Of a DNA stretch of 64,000 nt, positions 43,364 through 52,229 are shown one piece after another. Both the position numbers and the translations under genes were made by a program. Under the pieces are notes generated by a model. The model did not search any database and was not told the origin of the DNA. It worked only from the letters and a program-made list of their open reading frames with translations. The stretch's first letter is position 1; each line of letters begins with the position of its first letter. This DNA is from Aquimarina sp. Aq78 (GTDB lineage: Bacteria; Bacteroidota; Bacteroidia; Flavobacteriales; Flavobacteriaceae): assembly GCF_900299525.1 (NCBI RefSeq), contig NZ_OMKA01000020.1, positions 248,001 through 312,000 on the forward strand, in the 5' to 3' direction.

Positions 43364-44305
43364 ATGGGCATCGCAAAAAATAAAATAGCAGTACTATTAA
43401 TACTATGCATTGGTTTTATCGGATATGCACAGCAATTACCGCAGTTTACGCAGTATATGTTTAATACCATATCCATAAACCCAGCCTACGCAGGTAGCAG
43501 AGAGACATTAAGTATTGTAGGTTTACACAGGAGTCAATGGACAGGAATACAAGGAGGTCCTCAAACTCAGACACTATCTGCCCATTCTCCCTTACGAAAC
43601 GAAAAAATAGGAGTTGGATTATCCGTAATACGTGATACTCCTGGTTTTGAAAACTACTTATATATTTATGGTGATTTCTCGTATTCTATTAATATTACAG
43701 ATAATTCGAAATTAGCTTTTGGGTTTAAAGGCGGGGTTACTAATTACAATCTAGATCAGGAATTTTTAAATGATCCTGAAGTAACTGGGGATCCTTTCTT
43801 CGGAAATTATTCTAATCGATGGAATCCTAATATTGGAGTAGGGTTATATCTCCATTCAGACAGATGGTACTTTGGACTATCATCACCAAGAATACTAAAC
43901 ACAGACAATAATCGTACTACCGAAACGTCTACGGTAGAGTATGTAGCACTAGAACGCGTTAGTTATTATTTTACAGGCGGGTATGTATTTGACCTCTCTA
44001 CAAACACAAAATTAAAACCATCGGCTCTTTTTAAAGCAACTAATGGCGCACCAATTTCTGTTGATTTAAATGCGAACCTTCTGTTTTATGAAAAATTTTG
44101 GCTCGGAGGCTCATACAGATACAATGAACATACTGCTTCTATAGGAGCCTTAGCTGATTTTCAAGTGACAAAACAAATTAGAATTGGCTATGCCTACGAA
44201 CATTTTATTTCAGATATACGACCATATATAGGTGGTACTCACGAAATTTTACTGATGTATGAATTGTTTAATGAAAAGCGTGTTAGATCTCCCAGGTACT
44301 TTTAA
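43364..44305 (+). CDS. PorP/SprF-family type IX secretion outer-membrane protein
   Basis: 313 residues with a signal peptide (1-22, ending GYAQ). The PorP/SprF beta-barrel opens QQLPQFTQYMFNTISINPAY and AGSRETLSIVGLHRSQWTG, with later strand repeats (GVGLSVIRDTPG, FSYSINITDNSKLAFGFKGG) and GLSSPRIL; this N-terminal phrase is the family signature. SprF assists secretion of SprB-type proteins. The gene starts 11 bases after the repeat protein and overlaps the upstream reading region of the OmpA gene by stop-near-start, so the three form one operon. Confidence 0.94.
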   Translation: MGIAKNKIAVLLILCIGFIGYAQQLPQFTQYMFNTISINPAYAGSRETLSIVGLHRSQWTGIQGGPQTQTLSAHSPLRNEKIGVGLSVIRDTPGFENYLYIYGDFSYSINITDNSKLAFGFKGGVTNYNLDQEFLNDPEVTGDPFFGNYSNRWNPNIGVGLYLHSDRWYFGLSSPRILNTDNNRTTETSTVEYVALERVSYYFTGGYVFDLSTNTKLKPSALFKATNGAPISVDLNANLLFYEKFWLGGSYRYNEHTASIGALADFQVTKQIRIGYAYEHFISDIRPYIGGTHEILLMYELFNEKRVRSPRYF

Positions 44306-44315
44306 TACCATATTT

Positions 44316-46265
44316 ATGAAAAATATAATATTTCTAATTTTAGCATTTCTGTTTAGCACTTTTATTCATGCTCAAAAAGTAAAGGTAGCAGATAAATATT
44401 TTAGAGATTTCGCATATTTAAAAGCCATAGAATTATATAAAGAAGCATTAAAAAAAGAAGATAGCAGCAAACATATTCTATCCAGAATAGGAGATTGTTA
44501 TTATAACAATTCTAACTCAGAGCAAGCATATTTTTGGTACAACAAAGCTGTTAACAAATACGACAAAATACATCCTCAATATATTTATAAGTACATACAA
44601 ACCTTACGAAGTTTAGGTAAATACAATGAAGCTAATCAGTGGCTTAAAAAGTTTAAAACACTTCAACAAAATGGTAAGCACACTAAAGATTTTGAAAGTA
44701 TAAGTCTCGAAAAGTTTCAAGAATTATCTACTCCAAAAGATATTCATGTTCGGGTAATAAACTTAAACTCCAATAGTAAATATTCTGATTTTGGTGGGTA
44801 TGAACAAAATGGGAATTTATATTTTTCATCTTCTAGAGCAGATGAAAATACTAAAGGCAAAAAGAAAATTTACAAATGGAATGGAGAACCTTATTTAAAT
44901 ATTTATCAATCTATAATTGATCGAATTGATTCGACCATTGTAGTAAAGGACATTGCTCCCATTTCTTCAGACAAAGTAAATTTAAAAAACGAACACGAAG
45001 GGACATTAACAATCACTAATGATGGTAAGACACTCTATTTTACCAGAAACAACATTAACAAAAGAAAGAAAACATCTTATGATAAAGAAGGTAATTCTAA
45101 TCTAAAACTGTATAGAGCTAGGCTTAAAGGTAATCAATGGACAGCTGTAGAAGAATTACCATTTAATGATAAAACTTTCTCTACAGGACACCCAACATTA
45201 AGTCCAGACGAAAAGACCTTATATTTTGTATCAGATAGAAAAGGAGGATATGGTAAATCAGACATATATAAAGTTGCTATTAATGATGATGGTTCTTTTG
45301 GAACTGTAAAAAATTTAGGTGATAAAATTAATACCGAAGGCCGGGAAGTATTTCCTTTTGTAGCAAAAGACTCTACATTATATTTCTCATCAGACAGTCA
45401 TATAAACCTTGGGTTTTTAGATATTTATAAATCCAACATACTTAAAAAAAGAGTTGATGAGGATATAAAGATTAAGAACCTTGGAGCTCCTTATAATAGT
45501 GGTTATGATGATTTTGCTTTCTTCTTAAACCCAGATGGTGATTCTGGATATTTCTCTTCTAATAGAACTGGAGGTAAGGGAAGTGATGATATATATACAT
45601 TTGACAAGTATGAATGTAAACAAGTTTTAACCGGCGTAACATACGATAAACTCACCCTAGAATCACTTGCTGATGTTACAGTAAAAATTATTGATGAAAC
45701 TGGTAAAATTATTAGCACTACTCTATCTGACAACAACGGCAAATACATTTTTGAAGAAATATCATGTGGAAAAACATATTCTATCTTAGCTACCAAAGCA
45801 AATTACAGGCCTGATTCAAAACAGTTCTCAACAACTACAACTAATGGAAGTGAGGTCAAATTAGATTTATATTTAACCCCACTAATTATAAAAAAAGAAA
45901 TTGTAGTAAATCCTATTTTCTTTGATTTTGACAAATATAATATTCGTGCAGATGCAGCATATGAATTAGAGAATATTGTTAATGTAATGCGAGAAAATTC
46001 TAAAATGATTATCAAGATTGAATCTCATACAGATAGTCGTGGTAGTAAGAAGTACAACATGAAACTTTCTCAAAAACGTGCTAACGCTACCAGAGGTTAT
46101 ATTTTATCCAGAGGAATTGCTGCAGAAAGAATTCCGAGCGCTATAGGCTATGGTGAATCCCAATTATTAAACCAGTGCGGTATTAGCAACAAACCTCCCT
46201 GCACCGAAAAAGATCATGATGAAAATAGACGTTCAGCTTTTTTAATACTCAATGACTATCAATAA
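44316..46265 (+). CDS. OmpA-family protein with TPR and PD40 (Tol-like) repeats
   Basis: 649 residues from ATG at 44316; the frame runs 19 codons further up but the signal peptide MKNIIFLILAFLFSTF starts here. The order is: signal peptide (1-19), TPR-like helices (about 25-130), PD40/WD40-like beta-propeller blades (about 145-445; for example GHPTLSPDEKTLYFVSDRKG), a CarboxypepD-type Ig domain (about 455-525), and a C-terminal OmpA peptidoglycan-binding domain (about 535-649, FFDFDKYNIRADAAYEL and ESHTDSRGSKKYN). This architecture is the usual companion of PorP/SprF and anchors the complex to the cell wall. Confidence 0.93.
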   Translation: MKNIIFLILAFLFSTFIHAQKVKVADKYFRDFAYLKAIELYKEALKKEDSSKHILSRIGDCYYNNSNSEQAYFWYNKAVNKYDKIHPQYIYKYIQTLRSLGKYNEANQWLKKFKTLQQNGKHTKDFESISLEKFQELSTPKDIHVRVINLNSNSKYSDFGGYEQNGNLYFSSSRADENTKGKKKIYKWNGEPYLNIYQSIIDRIDSTIVVKDIAPISSDKVNLKNEHEGTLTITNDGKTLYFTRNNINKRKKTSYDKEGNSNLKLYRARLKGNQWTAVEELPFNDKTFSTGHPTLSPDEKTLYFVSDRKGGYGKSDIYKVAINDDGSFGTVKNLGDKINTEGREVFPFVAKDSTLYFSSDSHINLGFLDIYKSNILKKRVDEDIKIKNLGAPYNSGYDDFAFFLNPDGDSGYFSSNRTGGKGSDDIYTFDKYECKQVLTGVTYDKLTLESLADVTVKIIDETGKIISTTLSDNNGKYIFEEISCGKTYSILATKANYRPDSKQFSTTTTNGSEVKLDLYLTPLIIKKEIVVNPIFFDFDKYNIRADAAYELENIVNVMRENSKMIIKIESHTDSRGSKKYNMKLSQKRANATRGYILSRGIAAERIPSAIGYGESQLLNQCGISNKPPCTEKDHDENRRSAFLILNDYQ

Positions 46266-46275
46266 TTAGAAGACA

Positions 46276-46770
46276 CTATCTTTTAATAAAAATATTAGTA
46301 CAATACATCACTTCATCTTCATTTTGTTCTATAGAAATATCAAAATCTGTAAAATCACCTTCTATAGTACTTCTATGGCTATCACTTTTTATCCATGCAT
46401 TAACAATAGATTCTGCAGAGGAATAACCATACCCTACATTTTCGGCTACTTTGCTTGCTCCTGTATTAGTAACAAGATATGATTTACGCTCATAAAAATA
46501 ATCGTGAGATATGTTATTTTGCTTAATCATATAATCCGTATGACTATATGCTTGTGATTTTATAACATCTAAAGGCTCAAGAGTGTTTAAACCCTTAGAA
46601 ACTCTATAATTATTTATAAGATCCAAAATTTCAATTTCTATTGATTTTACTTCGGGGACAATAAATTCTTTATTAGAAGAACCTAAATCTTCTTCAACAT
46701 TTTCTGCAGAACACGAATACAACAATATTGCCATACAAGCAATATAGATTACTTTAATAGGTGATTTCAT
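46276..46770 (-). CDS. CAP-domain (SCP/PR1-like) lipoprotein
   Basis: 164 residues from ATG at 46770. The open frame runs 11 codons upstream through a G+C-rich leader, but MKSPIKVIYIACMAILLYSC is the real lipobox signal (Cys about 20). The CAP domain (about 48-164) shows ILDLINNYRVSKGLNTLEPL, YSHTDYMIKQNNISHDYF and ENVGYGYSSAESIVNAWIKS, with the His/Glu/His cavity of the SCP family. Bacterial CAP proteins are mostly uncharacterised secreted or surface proteins. It converges on the OmpA gene (10 bases between stops). Confidence 0.86.
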   Translation of the reverse strand: MKSPIKVIYIACMAILLYSCSAENVEEDLGSSNKEFIVPEVKSIEIEILDLINNYRVSKGLNTLEPLDVIKSQAYSHTDYMIKQNNISHDYFYERKSYLVTNTGASKVAENVGYGYSSAESIVNAWIKSDSHRSTIEGDFTDFDISIEQNEDEVMYCTNIFIKR

Positions 46771-46991
46771 AATTTGGGGGCGTAGGCTTGGGGCTACCGG
46801 CACAAACTACAAAATAAAAGAAAACAACCTGAGCTTAAAATGTTAAAATCGATAAAAAACACCCTTTAAACGGCTTATATTGCAAATAATCGATAAAATA
46901 CACAACATCAGCACCTTAAGACTTGTTTTTTAGTATTAGATCAAAGCACACAACAATCTACTTATTGATGGTAGACTCACTACTTTTCTAT

Positions 46992-48656
46992 CTAATTTAA
47001 GGCTGAATCTAACAAGGATTTTGCATGGGTTAGTGCCGAATCAGAAATATTTTTACCACCTATCATTTCGGCAATTTCCTTAATTCGTTCCTCCTCACTT
47101 AACAATTTAAGCTGAGTAATGGTAGTATTTTGTATATCTTCTTTATAAACTTTATAATGGTTTTGACCATTAGCAGCAATTTGTGGCAAGTGTGTAATGC
47201 TAAAAACTTGTAGGTTTTTACTCATATTCATCATTAAATCTGCCATTTTATGAGCAACTTCACCTGATACACCAGTATCTATTTCATCAAAAATTATTGT
47301 AGGTAATTGCGTATATCTTGATAGAATAGATTTAATAGCGATCATAATTCTTGATAGTTCTCCTCCGGAAGCTACTTTTTTAAGTTCCCCAAAAGCGCCT
47401 CCTTTATTGGCAGAGAATAAAAATGTTAGCACTTCTTTTCCATTAGAAAAATACTTATCCTGTAGTTCTAAAGAGGCTTGAAATGCAGCATTTGGCATCC
47501 CTAACGCTTTAAGAATATCTTCTAGCTCCTTTATCAGTAAAGGAAGTGCCTTATTTCGTTTCTTATGAATCTTTTCTGCAACCTCATCTAATTGAGATTG
47601 AATAGTGATTATTTCTTTTTTAAGCCTCTCTATATCTTCGGAAAGAGATTCTGTTTTAGAAACTTTTTCTCGCAGCGTATCTGTTATTACAATCAATTCT
47701 TTTATATCTGATACCGCATGTTTTACTTGCAAATTATGTAATAATTGCAAACGCTGGCTAATTTGCTCTAGTCGTCCGGGATCTGCCTCTAGTTTTTCTA
47801 ATTCATCAAGTAAAGAACTGCTTATATCATCCAACTCTATATAAACACTTTGGATTCTCTGAGAAAGTTCTTGCAAAGACCCAGAATACGATTCTATCTT
47901 AGAAAGGTTATTCTTAATTGTATTTAATTGATCAGATGCCCCAACTTCTTCTGAAGACATTATAGAAACAGATCCTGATAATCGTTCCTGAATTTCTTCT
48001 ATGTTATTAAGTTGATCGTATTGCTCTTCTAGTTCTTGAAGTTCTCCAGGTTTAAGCTTTGCCTCTTCTAATTCATTCAAAAGAAAAGCATTGTAGTCAT
48101 ATTCTTTTGTGAAATTTTCTTGATCAGTAATAAGAACACCTATTTCTTTTTCTTTCTCTTTTAAGAGCTCAAGACCTCTTCTATAAGATTTTATTTCGCG
48201 ATCTGCATTAGCCAATGCATCTAACACCTCAAACTGAAAGTCATTTGTAGTTACTTCTAATGTTTGATGTTGACTATGAATATCTATTAATCTACCTCCC
48301 AGAGATACTAGTGACTGCAAGGTGACCGGAGTGTCATTTATAAAGGCTCTGGATTTACCCGATGGTAGAATCTCTCGTCTAATTATAGTTTGATCTTCAT
48401 AATCCAGTGCTGCTTCTTCAAAAAAAGAATTAAGCCCATATTTTTTTACATCAAAAACTCCTTCTATGACACATTTTTGAGAGTTATCTTTAACACTGCT
48501 AAGATCAGCTCTTTTTCCTAATAACAGTCCCAAAGCACCAAGCAATAAAGATTTACCCGCTCCAGTTTCTCCTGTAATCGTTATTAAACCAGAATCAAAA
48601 GCTACTTGTAGCTCTTCTATTAAGGCGAAGTTTTTTATAGAAAGACCTCTTAGCAA
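46992..48656 (-). CDS. recN: DNA repair protein RecN
   Basis: 554 residues, normal length. This SMC-like ATPase acts in recombinational repair of double-strand breaks. N-terminal Walker A is TGETGAGKSLLLGAL (about 28-42). The coiled-coil arms fill the middle (about 150-400) and the C-terminal part has the signature KVASGGELSRIMIAIKS, the Walker B TIIFDEIDTGVSG and the ITHLPQIAA D-loop/His switch. It follows porD after 107 bases; a one-mismatch -7 candidate (TATCTTTA, 48690-48697 minus strand) suggests a separate promoter. Confidence 0.96.
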   Translation of the reverse strand: MLRGLSIKNFALIEELQVAFDSGLITITGETGAGKSLLLGALGLLLGKRADLSSVKDNSQKCVIEGVFDVKKYGLNSFFEEAALDYEDQTIIRREILPSGKSRAFINDTPVTLQSLVSLGGRLIDIHSQHQTLEVTTNDFQFEVLDALANADREIKSYRRGLELLKEKEKEIGVLITDQENFTKEYDYNAFLLNELEEAKLKPGELQELEEQYDQLNNIEEIQERLSGSVSIMSSEEVGASDQLNTIKNNLSKIESYSGSLQELSQRIQSVYIELDDISSSLLDELEKLEADPGRLEQISQRLQLLHNLQVKHAVSDIKELIVITDTLREKVSKTESLSEDIERLKKEIITIQSQLDEVAEKIHKKRNKALPLLIKELEDILKALGMPNAAFQASLELQDKYFSNGKEVLTFLFSANKGGAFGELKKVASGGELSRIMIAIKSILSRYTQLPTIIFDEIDTGVSGEVAHKMADLMMNMSKNLQVFSITHLPQIAANGQNHYKVYKEDIQNTTITQLKLLSEEERIKEIAEMIGGKNISDSALTHAKSLLDSALN

Positions 48657-48763
48657 AGGATAGAAAAGTTTTTGTTGTTTTTAAAAAAGTAAAGATACCA
48701 TTTACAATAATTAAAAATAGTATTTAAATTTTTAATTATACTCATTTCAAAATAAAGTATTTT

Positions 48764-49648
48764 TTAAAACTTTATAGTTTTCCAGTTTTCTGAATAGGTA
48801 GGTGCTACTTTATTAAGTATCTCAACGGTTTCAGCAATATTAACTGAAGGTCCTCCAGAAAGAACACTTGAAATCTCATCAGCTTTAGCATCAAAAAACA
48901 CTCTCATTATATAAGAATTAGGTCTGGTATTATGCATTTCCTCAAGCGATTTCATAGATTCAGTAATCGTTTCTTTTCCTTTTTTTATATTATTATACAT
49001 AACATCTAGTCCTTCTCTATGATAGGTATACATTGTTTTCCTATACCCTTCATATGTTCCTGAAAGAAGATCATCATTAAGCCTAAATCTATTAGGATTT
49101 TGTTCTCTGGCCCACCCAAGCGTGTTACTACCTTGTGCATTACCAACAATATTTTTAGCTTCCTGATAATAGCTGGTTCCGCTATTTAGCTCAAAAGTAT
49201 CTGCATCTACACCTAAAATAGTATATAAATAAAATGCAACCACAGAGATTAAATTCGACTCAAAGTTATTTGGATTATAATTTAGAGGTTGAAATTCTAA
49301 GTAGTTAAAATTAAACTGCTTATCATTTATATTAAAGATTGTAGTATTATAACTAGATCCGTATACTGGACGGGACGCCTGCACTTGCACAGTAGCAGAA
49401 AAAACATCGTTATCGTAACTACTTATAGTAATAAAAAAACTACAATTAATTCTTTCTTCTGTCCGATAATCTACAGAAGTCCATTTTGAGTTATTAATAA
49501 ATTCAGTTAATGAACGCTCTAAGGTTTTAAAGACTTGTAAATTGGGATTACCCGTTTGCTCTGCATTAACAGCTACAGTAGCATTAAATTCCTGAGCATT
49601 AACTCCTAAGCTAACTATAAATACGATAACAAGCAACAACCTATTCAT
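48764..49648 (-). CDS. porD: PorD-family protein (DUF4835)
   Basis: 294 residues with a signal peptide (1-18, ending GVNAQ). The mature part starts EFNATVAVNAEQTGNPNLQV and continues with FKTLERSLTEFINNSKWTS and later QASRPVYGSSYNTTIFNIND, the pattern of DUF4835, annotated as the type IX secretion component PorD family. Its role in the secretion machine is not defined. Its start overlaps the end of coaBC by eight bases, so it is translationally coupled, a gene order typical of Flavobacteria. Confidence 0.88.
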   Translation of the reverse strand: MNRLLLVIVFIVSLGVNAQEFNATVAVNAEQTGNPNLQVFKTLERSLTEFINNSKWTSVDYRTEERINCSFFITISSYDNDVFSATVQVQASRPVYGSSYNTTIFNINDKQFNFNYLEFQPLNYNPNNFESNLISVVAFYLYTILGVDADTFELNSGTSYYQEAKNIVGNAQGSNTLGWAREQNPNRFRLNDDLLSGTYEGYRKTMYTYHREGLDVMYNNIKKGKETITESMKSLEEMHNTRPNSYIMRVFFDAKADEISSVLSGGPSVNIAETVEILNKVAPTYSENWKTIKF

Positions 49649-50852
49649 TGTTCAATGTATTAATTTCATTAAATATATCTTCTGCGACTTCTGACTTTGT
49701 TTTTAAGTCAAACGCTTTAATCTCCAATTTATGATTAATCAATGTTACTTTATTCGTTTGTCCTTTAAAACCAGCTCCTTTATCATTAAGAGAGTTAAGA
49801 ACAATTAAATCTAAGTTCTTGTTTTTCAATTTATTCTTGGCATTCTCCTCTTCATTTTCTGTCTCTAAAGCAAATCCTACAAGAAATTGATTTTTCTTCT
49901 CTGCTCCCATCCATTTAAGGATATCATTTGTTCGCTCTAATTTAATAGAAAATTCTGTATCTGCCTTTTTTATTTTTTGATCTGATATGTTTTTAGGCCT
50001 ATAATCTGCAACTGCTGCAGATGCAATTGCAATATCACAATCACTGTATACAGAAACCACAGCTTCATACATATCTTTAGCGCTAATTACATTCACCACA
50101 TGAATAAGAGTATGATTAATTTTAAGAGCAGACGGTCCTAGAACAAGAGTTACTTGTGCTCCTAAATTAGCTGCTGTTTTGGCAAGTTCGATACCCATTC
50201 TACCACTAGAGTGATTACCTATAAACCTTACCGGATCTATTGCTTCATATGTAGGGCCCGCAGTGATCAGAACCCGTTTACCTTTTAACGGAAGTTTATC
50301 TAAAATATCTTTTTCTACAAATTCAATAATTGTAGAAGGCTCTGTCATACGTCCCTGACCGATCAAACCGCTTGCCAATTCTCCTGACTCTGCAGGGATC
50401 ATGATATTACCAAACTCTTGTAATGTTTTAAACGTTTGATGAGTAGAAGGATGATTATACATATCCAAATCCATTGCTGGAGCAAAATAAACAGGGCATT
50501 TTGCAGATAAATAGGTTGCTAACAGCAAATTATCACTATTTCCTGTTGCCATTTTGGATAATGTATTAGCAGTAGCTGGTGCTATGATCATAAAATCTGC
50601 CCATAGCCCTAAATCCACATGGTTATTCCAAACTGCATTCTCATCTTCATCATCAAAGAAAGAGGAATGAACAGGATTTTTAGATAGTGTAGATAAGGTA
50701 AGCGGAGTTACAAAATCCTTAGCAGCAGGTGTCATTATTACTTTTACCTCTGCTCCTGATTTAATAAATAAGCGCACTAAGCTTGCTGCCTTATATGCAG
50801 CAATACCAGCGGTGACACCAATTAAAATCTTTTTACCGCTTATTATAGACAT
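49641..50852 (-). CDS. coaBC: Bifunctional phosphopantothenoylcysteine decarboxylase/ligase
   Basis: 403 residues. The N-terminal CoaC flavoprotein half (about 1-190) has GKKILIGVTAGIAAYKAASL, the NNHVDLGLWADFMIIAPATA active-site region with the catalytic His, and the CoaC-type cysteine/substrate loop near GQGRMTEPSTI. The C-terminal CoaB half (about 190-403) has VLITAGPTYEAIDPVRFIGN, SSGRMGIELAK, and the KxKK-rich KIKKADTEFSIKLERTNDIL. It makes 4'-phosphopantetheine for CoA. It is 4 bases after rpoZ. Confidence 0.95.
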   Translation of the reverse strand: MSIISGKKILIGVTAGIAAYKAASLVRLFIKSGAEVKVIMTPAAKDFVTPLTLSTLSKNPVHSSFFDDEDENAVWNNHVDLGLWADFMIIAPATANTLSKMATGNSDNLLLATYLSAKCPVYFAPAMDLDMYNHPSTHQTFKTLQEFGNIMIPAESGELASGLIGQGRMTEPSTIIEFVEKDILDKLPLKGKRVLITAGPTYEAIDPVRFIGNHSSGRMGIELAKTAANLGAQVTLVLGPSALKINHTLIHVVNVISAKDMYEAVVSVYSDCDIAIASAAVADYRPKNISDQKIKKADTEFSIKLERTNDILKWMGAEKKNQFLVGFALETENEEENAKNKLKNKNLDLIVLNSLNDKGAGFKGQTNKVTLINHKLEIKAFDLKTKSEVAEDIFNEINTLNNE

Positions 50853-50856
50853 AAGT

Positions 50857-51189
50857 TTATAGAGACTCTGTGTCTACTTTTGTATTTCTGTGATAAATCT
50901 TACCTTCTAACCATTCTTGTACTGCTAAAGCATGTGGTTTTGGTAATCTTTCATAGAATTTAGAAACTTCAATTTGTTCTTTATTCTCAAAAATCTCTTC
51001 TAAGCTATCATTATATGTAGCAAACTCATCTAATTTTTCAAGAAGTTCTTTCTTGATATCGGTATTGATTTGAGTTGCTCTTTTTGATATTATCGAAATT
51101 GCCTCATAGATATTATCCGTTGGCTGATCGATACGATTTTTATCAATAGTAGTTGTGTTTACCGGCGCATTACTTTTTTTCAAATCCAT
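50857..51189 (-). CDS. rpoZ: DNA-directed RNA polymerase omega subunit (bacteroidetal type)
   Basis: 110 residues. The N-terminal PTDNIYEAISIISKRATQINTDIKKELLEKL is the bacteroidetal omega helix pair. The second half (FENKEQIEVSKFYERLPKPH and AVQEWLEGKIYHR) is the extended form found in this phylum. It stabilises the beta' subunit during RNA polymerase assembly. It lies 15 bases after bamD and 4 bases before coaBC, in the conserved bamD-rpoZ-coaBC order. Confidence 0.88.
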   Translation of the reverse strand: MDLKKSNAPVNTTTIDKNRIDQPTDNIYEAISIISKRATQINTDIKKELLEKLDEFATYNDSLEEIFENKEQIEVSKFYERLPKPHALAVQEWLEGKIYHRNTKVDTESL

Positions 51190-51204
51190 CTTCTACTTTA
51201 TTTT

Positions 51205-51999
51205 CTATTTATATTGTTCTAATCTTGTCTTTATATCTTCTCCTAATTCTTCTGCTTTTTCTAAATACTCCCCTTCTGTCTTATAATATTTTTTATAACT
51301 ATTATAATACCCTTGAGCAGTTTCTAAACGTTCTCTTACCAAACTTTCATAACTACCAATTGCTAAAAGATATTCTGACTCTAATTTGTAATATAATACT
51401 TTTTCTCTATAAGGAGATCCTGGATGATCTATAAGGTAGTTATCAAAAGCCGAAATAGCTACTTTATAATTCTCTCTATGATGATATCGTTTAGCAACTT
51501 CATATGCTTTTCTTTCTTTCTTATCTCTAAGTTCTGCAACTAACTTATTTGCTTCTTTTAAATTTTCACTTTCGGGATACGCATTAATATATGCCTGAAG
51601 TTTTTCGAGTGCTTTATCTGTATCTTCCTGATCCAAACTATATCTTGGAGATAAATCATAATAGCTTTTAGCTCCTTTATAAAATGCTTCTTCTCTTTTT
51701 TGGCTCTTTGGGTAAGATTTAGTGAATCTTTCAAATTGGTATCCTGCAAGATAATAATCTTCTAACTGATAATATGTATCTGCATAATAGAACATTATTC
51801 TTTCTGCTTGCGGCTTACCTCTATATTGGGGTACAACCTGTTCAAAAAGCTTTAAGGCCTTTTTATACTTCCCTTCTTTGTACAAGCTCTCTGCGGCTTT
51901 ATATTTAGCGGCTAAATCTTCGCCTCTTAGTACCTTTTGGTATTCACTACAAGATCCTAAAAATAATACACAAACAAGTAAATACAATAATCTCTTCAT
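51205..51999 (-). CDS. bamD: Outer-membrane protein assembly factor BamD
   Basis: 264 residues. Lipobox signal LFLGSC (Cys17). The mature protein consists of five TPR-like repeats (for example LYKEGKYKKALKLFEQVVPQ, then AERIMFYYADTYYQL and YLAGYQFERFTKSYP), exactly the BamD/ComL/YfiO fold. It works with BamA in outer-membrane protein insertion. A full promoter candidate lies at 52019-52048. It opens the bamD-rpoZ-coaBC-porD run. Confidence 0.94.
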   Translation of the reverse strand: MKRLLYLLVCVLFLGSCSEYQKVLRGEDLAAKYKAAESLYKEGKYKKALKLFEQVVPQYRGKPQAERIMFYYADTYYQLEDYYLAGYQFERFTKSYPKSQKREEAFYKGAKSYYDLSPRYSLDQEDTDKALEKLQAYINAYPESENLKEANKLVAELRDKKERKAYEVAKRYHHRENYKVAISAFDNYLIDHPGSPYREKVLYYKLESEYLLAIGSYESLVRERLETAQGYYNSYKKYYKTEGEYLEKAEELGEDIKTRLEQYK

Positions 52000-52018
52000 A
52001 TCTTAAAAAAACATCTGG

Positions 52019-52048
52019 CAAAAGTATATATTTCTGCCGTATTACAAA
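52019..52048 (-). promoter_or_regulatory. Promoter candidate of the bamD-rpoZ-coaBC-porD unit
   Basis: On the minus strand TTTG (52045-52048), 18 bases, then TACTTTTG (52019-52026) matches the TTG-N17-23-TAnnTTTG architecture. The start codon follows 19 bases later. Confidence 0.7.
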
Positions 52049-52229
52049 AACTTTAATTCATCTATTCACCTGTCATTCTCTATTGTTCTATAATTAAGCA
52101 GGTAGAATTGGCTAATAAACATTTCTGTTTATATCATTTTATTGATTTTAGCTCATTTCAATAACTATATAATTAGAGGTATGTTGCAGAATTAAACTGT
52201 ATTTAACACTCTATACTATTTTCACAAAA

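Noticed and set aside
44259-44315. N-terminal extension of the OmpA-family gene
   Set aside because: The signal peptide begins at the ATG at 44316; the extension reads through the end of PorP/SprF.
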